A stretch of 64,000 nucleotides of DNA, from assembly GCF_031987975.1 (NCBI RefSeq), contig NZ_DALZYX010000006.1, positions 1 through 64,000 of the forward strand, written 5' to 3'. This document shows, piece by piece, positions 13,771 to 22,733 of the stretch (positions are counted from its first letter, which is position 1; the number at the start of each line of letters is the position of its first letter). The stretch comes from Pseudescherichia sp031987975. GTDB taxonomy: Bacteria > Pseudomonadota > Gammaproteobacteria > Enterobacterales > Enterobacteriaceae. Both the position numbers and the translations under genes were made by a program. The notes under the pieces are model-generated. The model was not told the DNA's origin, ran no database searches, and was given only the letters and a program-made list of their open reading frames with translations.

Positions 13771-15672
13771 TTACATCACCAGACGGCGGATGTCAGACAG
13801 CATATTGTTGATGATGGTAATGAAACGCGCACCATCAGCACCGTCGATCACGCGGTGGTCGAAGGAGAGAGAGATCGGCATCATCAGACGCGGTACAAAC
13901 TCTTTCCCGTTCCAGACCGGCTCCATCGCGGACTTGGAGACGCCCAGGATGGCCACTTCCGGCGCGTTAACGATCGGCGCGAAGTGGGTAGTACCCAGGC
14001 CGCCGATGCTGGAGATGGTGAAGCAGCCGCCCTGCATTTCGCCAGCGGTCAGCTTGCCATCACGCGCTTTCTTGGAGATCACGGTCAGCTCGCGAGACAG
14101 CTCGGTAACGCTCTTCTTGTTCACGTCTTTGAAGACCGGAACAACCAGACCGTTCGGGGTATCAACCGCAACGCCGATGTTGATGTATTTCTTCAGCGTC
14201 AGACGCTGTGCATCTTCGGACAGGGAGCTGTTGAAGCGTGGCATCTGCTCCAGGGCAGCGGCAACGGCCTTCATGATGAAGACAACCGGGGTGAATTTCA
14301 CGTCCAGTTTACGCTTCTCAGCTTCGGCGTTCTGCTGTTTACGGAACGCTTCCAGGTCGGTGATGTCGGTTTTGTCGAAGTGGGTAACGTGCGGGATCAT
14401 CACCCAGTTACGGCTCAGGTTCGCACCAGAGATCTTCTGGATACGGCCCAGCTCCACTTCTTCAACTTCACCAAACTTGCTGAAGTCCACTTTCGGCCAC
14501 GGCAGCATGCCTGGCAGACCACCACCGGTAGCGGCAGCAGGTGCAGACTCAGCACGCTTAACGGCGTCTTTCACGTAAGCCTGAACGTCTTCGCGCAGGA
14601 TACGGCCTTTACGACCGGTGCCTTTCACTTTCGCCAGGTTCACACCGAACTCGCGCGCCAGACGGCGGATCAGCGGGGTCGCGTGCACGTAAGCGTCGTT
14701 CTCAGCGAACTCAGACTTGCCTTCCGCTTTAGCAGTCGGAGCAGCAGCCGGTTTAGCAGCCTGAGCCGGTGCAGCAGCAGGTGCCGGAGCGGCAGCGGCC
14801 GGAGCAGCAGCAGGCGCAGCGCCTTCTACTTCGAAGACCATAATCAGGGAGCCGGTAGAGACTTTGTCGCCGGTGTTGATTTTGATCTCTTTGACGGTAC
14901 CGGCGAACGGTGCCGGGACTTCCATAGAGGCCTTGTCGCCTTCTACGGTGATCAGTGACTGCTCAGCGGTAACTTTATCGCCGACTTTCACCATCACTTC
15001 AGTGACTTCAACTTCGTCACCGCCGATGTCCGGCACGTGAACTTCTTTCGCGCCAGCGGCAGCGGCTGGCGCAACGGCAGCCTGCTCTTTCACTTCCGGT
15101 TTAGCAGCGGCGGCAGCCGGGGCAGCGCCCGCGACGTCGAAGATCATGATCAGGGAGCCGGTAGAGACTTTGTCACCGGTGTTGATCTTGATCTCTTTAA
15201 CGGTACCTTCGAACGGTGCCGGGACTTCCATAGAGGCTTTATCACCCTCTACGACAATCAGGGACTGCTCAGCGGTAACGGTATCGCCCACTTTCACCAG
15301 GATCTCGGTCACTTCAACTTCGTCACCGCCGATGTCCGGCACGTTCACTTCTTTCGCAGCGGCGGCGGCTGCTGGTGCAGCGGCGGCCGGAGCGGCTTCT
15401 TTCTTCTCTTCCTGCGCAGGTGCAGCAGCTGCTGCACCGTCGGCGGAATCGAAAATCATGATCAGTTTACCGGTCTCGGTTTTGTCGCCGACAGAGACTT
15501 TAATCTCTTTCACGACGCCAGCCTGCGGAGACGGAACTTCCATAGAGGCTTTATCGCCTTCTACCACGATCAGCGACTGTTCAGCTTCAACCTTGTCGCC
15601 CACGTTGACCAGAATCTCGGTGATCTCTACTTCGTCCGATCCGATGTCCGGTACATTGATTTCGATAGCCAT
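13771..15672 (-). CDS. aceF: Pyruvate dehydrogenase E2, dihydrolipoyllysine acetyltransferase AceF
   Basis: The structural core of the pyruvate dehydrogenase complex, passing acetyl groups from lipoyl arms to CoA. The 633-residue protein has three tandem lipoyl domains, each with the EGDKASMEVP motif. The lipoylated lysines are K41, K145 and K247. They are joined by long flexible Ala/Pro linkers. A peripheral subunit-binding domain follows (HATPLIRRLAREFGVNL), then the catalytic domain ending with the DHRVIDGADGARF active site near the C-terminus. The DNA repeats at 14820-15640 are explained by the lipoyl domains. aceF starts 14 bases after aceE and is translated from the same mRNA. Confidence 0.98.
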   Translation of the reverse strand: MAIEINVPDIGSDEVEITEILVNVGDKVEAEQSLIVVEGDKASMEVPSPQAGVVKEIKVSVGDKTETGKLIMIFDSADGAAAAAPAQEEKKEAAPAAAAPAAAAAAKEVNVPDIGGDEVEVTEILVKVGDTVTAEQSLIVVEGDKASMEVPAPFEGTVKEIKINTGDKVSTGSLIMIFDVAGAAPAAAAAKPEVKEQAAVAPAAAAGAKEVHVPDIGGDEVEVTEVMVKVGDKVTAEQSLITVEGDKASMEVPAPFAGTVKEIKINTGDKVSTGSLIMVFEVEGAAPAAAPAAAAPAPAAAPAQAAKPAAAPTAKAEGKSEFAENDAYVHATPLIRRLAREFGVNLAKVKGTGRKGRILREDVQAYVKDAVKRAESAPAAATGGGLPGMLPWPKVDFSKFGEVEEVELGRIQKISGANLSRNWVMIPHVTHFDKTDITDLEAFRKQQNAEAEKRKLDVKFTPVVFIMKAVAAALEQMPRFNSSLSEDAQRLTLKKYINIGVAVDTPNGLVVPVFKDVNKKSVTELSRELTVISKKARDGKLTAGEMQGGCFTISSIGGLGTTHFAPIVNAPEVAILGVSKSAMEPVWNGKEFVPRLMMPISLSFDHRVIDGADGARFITIINNMLSDIRRLVM

Positions 15673-15686
15673 TCTCTCTTTACCTC

Positions 15687-18350
15687 TTATGCCAGACGCG
15701 GGTTAACTTTATCTGCATCGATGTTGAATTTGGTGATGGCTTCCGCTACCACTTTCTTATCGATGTCGCCACGTTTAGCCAGTTCGCCCAGCGCTGCTAC
15801 AACCACGTAAGATGCATCCACTTCGAAGTGGTGACGCAGGTTTTCACGGCTGTCAGAGCGACCGAAACCGTCGGTACCCAGTACGCGGTAATCATCAGCC
15901 GGTACATAAGTACGAACCTGCTCGGCGAACAGTTTCATATAGTCAGTGGACGCCACTGCCGGTGCATCGTTCATCACCTGAGCGATGTACGGCACGCGCG
16001 GGGTTTCCATCGGGTGCAGCATGTTCCAACGCTCACAGTCCTGACCGTCACGAGCAAGCTCGGTGAAGGAGGTTACGCTGTAAACATCAGAGCCGATGCC
16101 GTAGTCGTTGGCCAGGATCTGCGCTGCTTCACGAACGTGACGCAGGATAGAGCCGGAGCCCAGCAGCTGAACTTTACCTTTCGCGCCTTCAACGGTTTCG
16201 AGTTTATAGATACCTTTACGGATACCTTCCTCTGCACCCTGCGGCATAGCCGGCATGTGGTAGTTTTCGTTCAGCGTGGTGATGTAGTAGTAGATGTTCT
16301 CTTGCGCTTCGCCGTACATACGCTGCAGACCGTCATGCATGATGACAGCCACTTCGTAAGCGTAGGACGGATCGTAGGAGATACAGTTCGGGATAGTCAG
16401 CGACTGAATGTGGCTGTGGCCATCTTCGTGCTGCAGACCTTCGCCGTTCAGCGTCGTACGACCGGAAGTACCACCGATCAGGAAGCCGCGTGCCTGCTGG
16501 TCACCTGCTGCCCAGCACAGGTCGCCGATACGCTGGAAACCGAACATGGAGTAGTAGATGTAGAACGGGATCATCGGCAGATTGTTGGTGCTGTAGGAGG
16601 TCGCCGCAGCCAGCCAGGAGGAACCTGCGCCCAGCTCGTTGATGCCTTCCTGCAGGATCTGGCCTTTCTCGTCTTCTTTGTAGTACGCAACCTGCTCACG
16701 GTCCTGCGGGGTGTACTGCTGGCCGTTCGGGCTGTAGATACCGATCTGGCGGAACAGGCCTTCCATACCGAAGGTACGCGCTTCGTCAGCGATGATCGGA
16801 ACCAGACGATCTTTGATCGACTTGTTCTTCAGCATCACGTTCAGGGCACGAACGAAAGCGATAGTGGTGGAGATCTCTTTGTTCTGCTCTTCCAGCAGCG
16901 ATTTGAAGTCTTCCAGCGCAGGCAGCTCCAGCTTCTCGCTGAAGTTAGGCTGGCGGGACGGCAGGTAGCCGTTCAGCTTCTGACGCTGGGCGTGCAGGTA
17001 GGTGTGCTCTTCAGAACCTTCCGGGAAGGTGATGTAAGAGAGGTTTTCAACCTGCTCGTCGGTCACAGGAACGTTGAAACGGTCGCGGATATAACGCACG
17101 CCGTCCATGTTCATTTTCTTAACCTGGTGAGCGATGTTTTTACCTTCAGCGGTATCACCCATGCCGTAACCTTTAACGGTGTGGGCGAGGATAACAGTCG
17201 CTTTACCTTTGGTTTCGCGTGCTTTTTTCAGTGCAGCGTAAACTTTCTTCGGATCGTGACCACCGCGGTTCAGGGCCCAGATCTGCTCGTCAGTCCAGTC
17301 GGCAACCAGCGCTGCGGTCTCCGGGTATTTACCGAAGAAGTGCTCGCGAACGTAAGCGCCATCGCGGGATTTGAAGGTCTGGTAGTCGCCGTCAACGGTT
17401 TCGTTCATCAGCTGGATCAGTTTACCGCTGGTGTCTTTACGCAGCAGCTCATCCCAACGACCGCCCCACATGACCTTGATTACGTTCCAGCCAGCACCTG
17501 CGAAGATGCCTTCCAGTTCGTTGATGATCTTGCCGTTACCGGTTACCGGACCATCCAGACGCTGCAGGTTACAGTTGATGATGAAGCACAGGTTGTCCAG
17601 CTTCTCACGGGTCGCGATGGTGATCGCACCTTTGGATTCTGGCTCATCCATTTCGCCGTCGCCCAGGAAGGCGTAAACGGTCTGCTCAGAGGTATCTTTC
17701 AGGCCACGGTGTTCCAGATATTTCAGGAATTTAGCCTGGTAGATCGCACCGATCGGACCCAGACCCATAGATACGGTCGGGAACTGCCAGAATTCCGGCA
17801 TCAGTTTCGGGTGCGGGTAGGAGGAGAGACCATTGCCATGCACTTCCTGACGGAAGTTGTTCATCTGCTCTTCAGTCAGACGACCTTCCAGGAAGGCACG
17901 TGCGTACACGCCCGGAGAGATGTGGCCCTGGAAGTATACCAGGTCGCCGCCGTCTTTCTCGGTGCGCGCGCGGAAGAAGTGGTTGAAGCATACTTCATAA
18001 ACGGTCGCAGAAGACTGGAAGGACGCCATGTGGCCGCCCAGCTCCAGATCTTTTTTGGACGCGCGCAGAACGGTCATGATGGCGTTCCAGCGGATTGCAG
18101 AACGAATGCGGCGTTCCAGATCCAGATTGCCCGGGTATTCCGGTTCGTCTTCAACGGCAATCGTGTTTACGTAGTTGTTAGCCCCTGCACCTGCAGCTAC
18201 TTTCACGCCGCCTTTGCGGGCTTCAGAAAGCATCTGTTCAATTAGATACTGAGCGCGCTCAACACCTTCTTCACGGATGACCGATTCGATCGCCTGTTGC
18301 CAGTCGCGAGTTTCGATCGGATCCACGTCATTTTGGAGACGTTCTGACAT
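15687..18350 (-). CDS. aceE: Pyruvate dehydrogenase E1 component AceE
   Basis: Thiamin-diphosphate-dependent decarboxylase that turns pyruvate into hydroxyethyl-ThDP and acetylates the E2 lipoyl arms. The 887-residue homodimeric-type E1 matches E. coli AceE in length. The ThDP/Mg motif runs from GDGEMDEPES to NCNLQRLDGPV (residues about 230-265). The N-terminus MSERLQNDVDPIETRDW is the part that docks to E2. The ATG at 18350 follows GGAATACCCCC. The pdhR gene lies 120 bp upstream in the same direction. Confidence 0.98.
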   Translation of the reverse strand: MSERLQNDVDPIETRDWQQAIESVIREEGVERAQYLIEQMLSEARKGGVKVAAGAGANNYVNTIAVEDEPEYPGNLDLERRIRSAIRWNAIMTVLRASKKDLELGGHMASFQSSATVYEVCFNHFFRARTEKDGGDLVYFQGHISPGVYARAFLEGRLTEEQMNNFRQEVHGNGLSSYPHPKLMPEFWQFPTVSMGLGPIGAIYQAKFLKYLEHRGLKDTSEQTVYAFLGDGEMDEPESKGAITIATREKLDNLCFIINCNLQRLDGPVTGNGKIINELEGIFAGAGWNVIKVMWGGRWDELLRKDTSGKLIQLMNETVDGDYQTFKSRDGAYVREHFFGKYPETAALVADWTDEQIWALNRGGHDPKKVYAALKKARETKGKATVILAHTVKGYGMGDTAEGKNIAHQVKKMNMDGVRYIRDRFNVPVTDEQVENLSYITFPEGSEEHTYLHAQRQKLNGYLPSRQPNFSEKLELPALEDFKSLLEEQNKEISTTIAFVRALNVMLKNKSIKDRLVPIIADEARTFGMEGLFRQIGIYSPNGQQYTPQDREQVAYYKEDEKGQILQEGINELGAGSSWLAAATSYSTNNLPMIPFYIYYSMFGFQRIGDLCWAAGDQQARGFLIGGTSGRTTLNGEGLQHEDGHSHIQSLTIPNCISYDPSYAYEVAVIMHDGLQRMYGEAQENIYYYITTLNENYHMPAMPQGAEEGIRKGIYKLETVEGAKGKVQLLGSGSILRHVREAAQILANDYGIGSDVYSVTSFTELARDGQDCERWNMLHPMETPRVPYIAQVMNDAPAVASTDYMKLFAEQVRTYVPADDYRVLGTDGFGRSDSRENLRHHFEVDASYVVVAALGELAKRGDIDKKVVAEAITKFNIDADKVNPRLA

Positions 18351-18470
18351 GGGGGTATTCCTTATCTATCTGAGTACGTTGATTTGTCTGGAACCTGTCC
18401 CATTGTATTTTCGCCAGAAAACACAATAAGACAGGTTCTGCGTGAGTTGCCGCGCGTTAAATAACCACGC

Positions 18471-19235
18471 TTAGTCCTTTCGTTGCTGAAGCCTGCGCAT
18501 TGAGCGTTCCCGACGGCTCTGCTCACGGCTGCGATCCAGCAATATCTCCTCAATAAATGCCAGGTGACGGTGCGACGCTTCACGCGCCTGCTCCGGCTCC
18601 CTGGCAATAATCGCCTCAAAAACACTGGTGCGATGTTTGCTTACCAGCGGGAGCATCTCCCTGCGGGCATAGAGCAATTCAAAATTCTGGCGAACGTTCT
18701 GGGCTAGCATCGGCTCCATGCAGCGTAGCAGATGCAGCAGCACCACATTGTGTGCCGCTTCGGTGACAGCAATTTGATACTGGACCACCGCGCTGGATTC
18801 GGCATCGAGATCCCCTGACTCCTGCGCCAGCTCGATGGCGTGATGCAGCTCGCGGATACGCACCCGGTCTTCATCGGTGCCGCGTAGCGCCGCGTAATAG
18901 GCGGCAATACCTTCCAGCGCGTGGCGCGTCTCAAGCAGGTCAAATTGGGATTCAGGATGATCGGAGAGCAGTTCGACCAGCGGGTCGCTAAAGCTCTGCC
19001 ACAGGCTGTTCTGGACAAAGGTTCCGCCGCCCTGGCGACGAAGCAGCAGGCCCTTGGCTTCGAGACGTTGAATCGCCTCACGGAGCGAAGGACGGGAAAC
19101 GTCGAACTGCTTAGCCAGCTCGCGTTCAGGGGGGAGTTTTTCACCGGGGCGTAGTGTCCCCTCAAGGATCAAGAACTCCAGCTGCTGCTCAATCACATCG
19201 GATAGTTTTGGTTGGCGGATTTTGCTGTAGGCCAT
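18471..19235 (-). CDS. pdhR: Pyruvate-sensing GntR-family repressor PdhR
   Basis: Represses the pdh operon and respiratory genes until pyruvate binds. The 254-residue protein has a GntR/FadR-type winged helix at residues 1-75 (LRPGEKLPPERELAKQFDVSRPSLREAIQRLEAKGLL) and an all-helical FCD ligand domain behind it (LETRHALEGIAAYYAA, with His residues in the helical part). It is the first gene of pdhR-aceEF-lpdA and has a PdhR operator 30-50 bp upstream, so it is autoregulated. Confidence 0.97.
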   Translation of the reverse strand: MAYSKIRQPKLSDVIEQQLEFLILEGTLRPGEKLPPERELAKQFDVSRPSLREAIQRLEAKGLLLRRQGGGTFVQNSLWQSFSDPLVELLSDHPESQFDLLETRHALEGIAAYYAALRGTDEDRVRIRELHHAIELAQESGDLDAESSAVVQYQIAVTEAAHNVVLLHLLRCMEPMLAQNVRQNFELLYARREMLPLVSKHRTSVFEAIIAREPEQAREASHRHLAFIEEILLDRSREQSRRERSMRRLQQRKD

Positions 19236-19265
19236 TATTCCCTGTCTCTGCCATTAGCCCGGAGT

Positions 19266-19284
19266 AAATTGGTCTTACCAATTT
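19266..19284 (-). promoter_or_regulatory. PdhR operator upstream of pdhR
   Basis: AAATTGGT-CTT-ACCAATTT is a perfect 8-bp inverted repeat around a 3-bp centre. It matches the known PdhR box (ATTGGTnnnACCAAT) and sits in the pdhR leader, 31 bp before the start codon, where repressor would block the pdh promoter. Confidence 0.9.
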
Positions 19285-19697
19285 CATGTTCTTAGCGCTA
19301 AAGTAACAAAGTATTCACCTTCTGTCCATACAGGTTTTGATTGAAATCAGGGAACCCTGCACATTTTAACAACATTACAGAAATGACGTTTCAGGAATGT
19401 AACTTTGCACAAAAGATACCGTTACCCCTTAAGGAGCAGATTTAACCTCCTTGAAACCTGAACATCAGTGATTGAAGCGATTCAGTGGGCAATATTTTGC
19501 TTATTTACGCAGATATAGTGCTTATTTATTTGAAAGGGCTATTTTGGGGGTAGCTGGGGGTATGCGGCGACTCTTTACAAATGTTTTCTTTTCATCCAAC
19601 TCGCTGCCGCCCCTGCATAAAGCAGGTGCATTCCCTCGCGCTTATCACTATTCTGAGCCTTACGAAAGGTATGGGCTGATATTTCGGATCCAACCTA

Positions 19698-19737
19698 CGT
19701 AAACCTATAAATACAAAAATGGAATTTTATCCGTACA
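19698..19737 (+). promoter_or_regulatory. Candidate pair of TyrR boxes upstream of aroP
   Basis: CGTAAACCTATAAATACA (19698-19715) is close to the TyrR consensus TGTAAA-N6-TTTACA. A weaker copy, TGGAATTTTATCCGTACA, follows at 19720-19737. Adjacent strong and weak boxes upstream of aroP are known in E. coli, where TyrR with aromatic amino acids represses the gene. The match is imperfect. Confidence 0.5.
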
Positions 19738-19782
19738 CGCACACAACAGCGTACACAAAATAACCACATATGAGGTTTCATG

Positions 19783-21156
19783 ATGGAAGGTCAACAGCAC
19801 GGTGAAACGCTGAAGCGCGGCCTTAAAAACCGCCACATTCAGCTGATTGCGCTGGGTGGTGCTATCGGGACTGGCCTGTTTCTGGGCAGCGCGTCAGTCA
19901 TTCAGTCCGCAGGACCGGGGATTATCCTCGGCTATGCCATTGCCGGTTTTATCGCGTTCTTAATTATGCGCCAGCTGGGTGAAATGGTGGTTGAGGAGCC
20001 GGTCGCCGGATCGTTCAGCCACTTCGCCTATAAATACTGGGGTGGATTTGCCGGCTTTGCCTCCGGCTGGAACTACTGGGTGCTTTACGTGCTGGTCGCA
20101 ATGGCTGAGCTGACCGCCGTTGGGAAATATATCCAGTTCTGGTGGCCGGAGATCCCGACATGGGTATCGGCGGCGGCCTTCTTCGTCATCATTAATGCCA
20201 TCAACCTCACCAACGTCAAAGTGTTTGGGGAGATGGAGTTCTGGTTCGCTATCATCAAAGTCATTGCGGTGGTTGCCATGATCCTCTTCGGCGGCTGGCT
20301 GCTGTTTAGCGATAGCGCTGGCCCACAGGCGACCGTGCGTAACCTCTGGGAACAGGGCGGCTTCCTGCCCCACGGCTTTACCGGGTTGGTGATGATGATG
20401 GCGATCATCATGTTCTCCTTCGGTGGCCTGGAGCTGGTGGGGATCACCGCTGCCGAGGCCGATAACCCGGAAGTGAGCATCCCTAAAGCCACCAACCAGG
20501 TTATCTACCGGATCCTGATCTTCTATATCGGCTCGCTGGCGGTGCTGCTCTCCCTGCTGCCGTGGACGCGTGTAACCGCCGACACCAGCCCGTTTGTACT
20601 GATCTTCCACGAGCTGGGGGATACCTTTGTTGCTAACGCCCTCAACGTGGTGGTCTTAACCGCCGCGCTGTCGGTCTATAACAGCTGCGTCTACTGCAAT
20701 AGCCGAATGCTGTTTGGCCTGGCAAAACAGGGCAACGCCCCGAAAGCGCTGACCAAAGTTGATAAGCGCGGCGTCCCGGTAGCAACCATTCTTACCTCTG
20801 CTTTCTTCACAGCCCTGTGCGTGCTGATTAACTACCTGGCCCCGGGCGAAGCCTTTGGCCTGCTGATGGCGCTGGTGGTCTCCGCGCTGGTGATCAACTG
20901 GGCGATGATCAGCCTGGCGCACATGAAGTTCCGTCGGGCGAAGGACAAGCAGGGAGTGAAAACGCGCTTCCCGGCCCTCTTCTACCCGCTGGGTAACTGG
21001 GTCTGCCTGCTGTTTATGGCGGCGGTGCTGGTGATTATGGCTATTACCCCTGGCATGGCGATCTCCGTCTGGCTGATCCCGGTCTGGGTGGCGATCCTTG
21101 CCGTAGGTTACTTCATTAAGCAGCAAAAAGCGGGAAAGCCGGTTAAGGCTCATTAA
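19783..21156 (+). CDS. aroP: Aromatic amino acid permease AroP
   Basis: Inner-membrane proton symporter for phenylalanine, tyrosine and tryptophan, of the amino acid transporter (AAT/APC) family with about 12 membrane segments. The 457-residue product is nearly collinear with E. coli AroP. The N-terminus MEGQQHGETLKRGLKNRHIQ precedes the first transmembrane helix with its GGAIGTGLFLGS signature, and FSFGGLELVGITAAEADNP lies in a later loop. Two Met codons are adjacent. The second (19783) lies 7 bases after GAGG and gives the family N-terminus. The gene diverges from pdhR. Confidence 0.96.
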   Translation: MEGQQHGETLKRGLKNRHIQLIALGGAIGTGLFLGSASVIQSAGPGIILGYAIAGFIAFLIMRQLGEMVVEEPVAGSFSHFAYKYWGGFAGFASGWNYWVLYVLVAMAELTAVGKYIQFWWPEIPTWVSAAAFFVIINAINLTNVKVFGEMEFWFAIIKVIAVVAMILFGGWLLFSDSAGPQATVRNLWEQGGFLPHGFTGLVMMMAIIMFSFGGLELVGITAAEADNPEVSIPKATNQVIYRILIFYIGSLAVLLSLLPWTRVTADTSPFVLIFHELGDTFVANALNVVVLTAALSVYNSCVYCNSRMLFGLAKQGNAPKALTKVDKRGVPVATILTSAFFTALCVLINYLAPGEAFGLLMALVVSALVINWAMISLAHMKFRRAKDKQGVKTRFPALFYPLGNWVCLLFMAAVLVIMAITPGMAISVWLIPVWVAILAVGYFIKQQKAGKPVKAH

Positions 21157-21162
21157 CCGCGC

Positions 21163-21193
21163 GCCCTGCCTCCCAAATCCAGGGAGGCAGGGC
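21163..21193. terminator. Long hairpin after aroP
   Basis: GCCCTGCCTCCC (21163-21174) pairs perfectly over 12 bp with GGGAGGCAGGGC (21182-21193) around a 7-base loop, 7 bp after the aroP stop. There is no T run after it, so it may be a 3'-end stabiliser or a Rho-assisted stop rather than a classical terminator. Confidence 0.6.
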
Positions 21194-21326
21194 AAACAGG
21201 AAACTGTAAGGCGCTTCACAAATTCACTTTCGTAGCCGTTTTGTCCATCTCTGCGCCCCTATCCTGTAACGCATAAATTCCGTAGCGAGCGAATAATCCT
21301 TTGTAATATCAACGAGGGATTTCGCG

Positions 21327-22733
21327 ATGGACAATAACAAACTGTCAGTGAAAGAGAAGATCGGCTACGGCATGGGCGACGCTGGATGCAATATCATCTT
21401 CGGCGCCATCATGCTGTTCGTTAACTACTTCTATACCGACATATTTGGCCTGGCTCCGGCGCTGGTAGGGGTGCTTCTGCTCTCTATCCGTGTTATCGAT
21501 GCCGTAACCGATCCGATTATGGGGGCGCTGGCCGACCGTACCAAAAGTAAATATGGCCGTTTCCGCCCCTGGCTACTGTGGATCGCCCTGCCCTACGCCG
21601 TCTTTAGCGTGCTGATGTTTACCACGCCGGACTGGAGCTACCATAGCAAGGTTATCTATGCCTTCATCACCTACTTCCTGCTGTCGATTACCTATACCGC
21701 TATCAACATTCCTTACTGCTCTCTGGGCAGCGTGATCACCAACGATCCTAAAGAGCGCGTCGCCTGTCAGTCATATCGCTTCGTGCTGGTGGGCATCGCC
21801 ACCCTGCTGCTTTCATTAACCCTGCTGCCGATGGCGGAGTGGTTCGGTGGCGAAGACAAAGCCAAAGGCTATCAGATGGCGATGATGGTGCTGGCCTTTA
21901 TTGGCATGTGCATGTTCCTCTACTGTTTTGCTACCGTGCGTGAGCGTGTTCGTCCGGCAGTGCCGACCAATGACGATCTGAAAAAAGATTTCCGGGACGT
22001 GTGGAAAAACGATCAGTGGGTGCGCATTCTGCTGCTTACCCTCTGCAACGTCTGCCCTGGTTTTATCCGCATGGCCGCCACTATGTACTACGTCACCTGG
22101 GTTATGGGTCAGAGTACCCATTTTGCCACGCTGTTTATCAGCCTGGGCGTAGTGGGTATGATGATTGGCAGCATGCTTGCCAAAGTGCTGACCGATCGCT
22201 GGTGCAAGCTGAAAGTGTTTTTCTGGACCAATATTGCGCTAGCGATCTTCTCCGGCGCGTTCTACTTCTTCGACCCTCACGCAACGGTGATGATCGTGGT
22301 GCTCTACTTCCTGCTCAATATTCTGCATCAGATCCCCTCTCCGCTGCACTGGTCACTCATGGCGGACGTAGACGACTACGGCGAGTGGAAGACCGGCAAA
22401 CGCATCACCGGGATCAGCTTCTCCGGTAATCTCTTCTTCTTAAAGGTCGGGCTGGCGGTGGCCGGGGCGATGGTAGGCTTCCTGCTCTCCTGGTACGGCT
22501 ACGACGCGGGCGCGAAACAGCAGAGCGCCACGGCGATCAACGGTATCATGCTTCTCTTCACCGTTATTCCGGGCGTGGGTTATCTGATTACCGCTGGGGT
22601 TGTCCGTATGCTGAAGGTTGACCGCACGTTTATGCAGCAGATCCAGGCCGACCTGGAGAAACGCCGTATCAACTACCGTGAACTGAGTGAAAGCAGTGAA
22701 CTCCCGACAGGCGACAACGTGAGGAAAGCATAA
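21327..22733 (+). CDS. GPH-family sugar/cation symporter (YagG/YicJ type)
   Basis: A 468-residue inner-membrane protein of the glycoside-pentoside-hexuronide:cation symporter family, with about 12 membrane segments. The start MDNNKLSVKEKIGYGMGDAGCNIIFG and the DPIMGALADRTKSKYGRFRPW loop are diagnostic, as is MADVDDYGEWKTGKRITGISFSG in the second half. E. coli relatives YagG and YicJ sit next to glycosidase genes. Here a GH43 gene overlaps its stop codon by one base (TAATG), so the pair is translationally coupled. Likely cargo is a short xylo- or arabino-oligosaccharide, from the partner enzyme rather than from this sequence. The ATG at 21327 follows ACGAGGGA. Confidence 0.9.
   Translation: MDNNKLSVKEKIGYGMGDAGCNIIFGAIMLFVNYFYTDIFGLAPALVGVLLLSIRVIDAVTDPIMGALADRTKSKYGRFRPWLLWIALPYAVFSVLMFTTPDWSYHSKVIYAFITYFLLSITYTAINIPYCSLGSVITNDPKERVACQSYRFVLVGIATLLLSLTLLPMAEWFGGEDKAKGYQMAMMVLAFIGMCMFLYCFATVRERVRPAVPTNDDLKKDFRDVWKNDQWVRILLLTLCNVCPGFIRMAATMYYVTWVMGQSTHFATLFISLGVVGMMIGSMLAKVLTDRWCKLKVFFWTNIALAIFSGAFYFFDPHATVMIVVLYFLLNILHQIPSPLHWSLMADVDDYGEWKTGKRITGISFSGNLFFLKVGLAVAGAMVGFLLSWYGYDAGAKQQSATAINGIMLLFTVIPGVGYLITAGVVRMLKVDRTFMQQIQADLEKRRINYRELSESSELPTGDNVRKA

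Larger units (their letters stand above)
19236..19782. other. Divergent pdhR/aroP regulatory region
   Basis: A 547-bp gap between divergent genes, AT-rich and without a convincing gene. It holds the PdhR operator at 19266-19284 and candidate TyrR boxes near aroP at 19698-19737. The middle part (about 19380-19690) shows no motif I can name. A 76-codon frame there (19472-19702) was rejected. Confidence 0.7.

Noticed and set aside
13726..14958. A 410-codon open frame antisense to aceF
   Set aside because: The repeated lipoyl and Ala/Pro linker sequence of aceF yields long antisense frames. No protein family is seen.
14820..15640. Repeated DNA units resembling a direct-repeat array
   Set aside because: The repeats are the three lipoyl domains and Ala/Pro linkers of aceF, not a CRISPR array. 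Unit spacing is about 300 bp and they are coding.
15828..18245. An 805-codon open frame antisense to aceE
   Set aside because: It is the complement of the well-supported aceE gene. Low-complexity composition and lack of family match mark it as a by-product of aceE codon use.
19472..19702. A 76-codon frame in the pdhR-aroP gap
   Set aside because: No ribosome site, no recognisable motif, and overlap with the presumed aroP promoter region and TyrR boxes.
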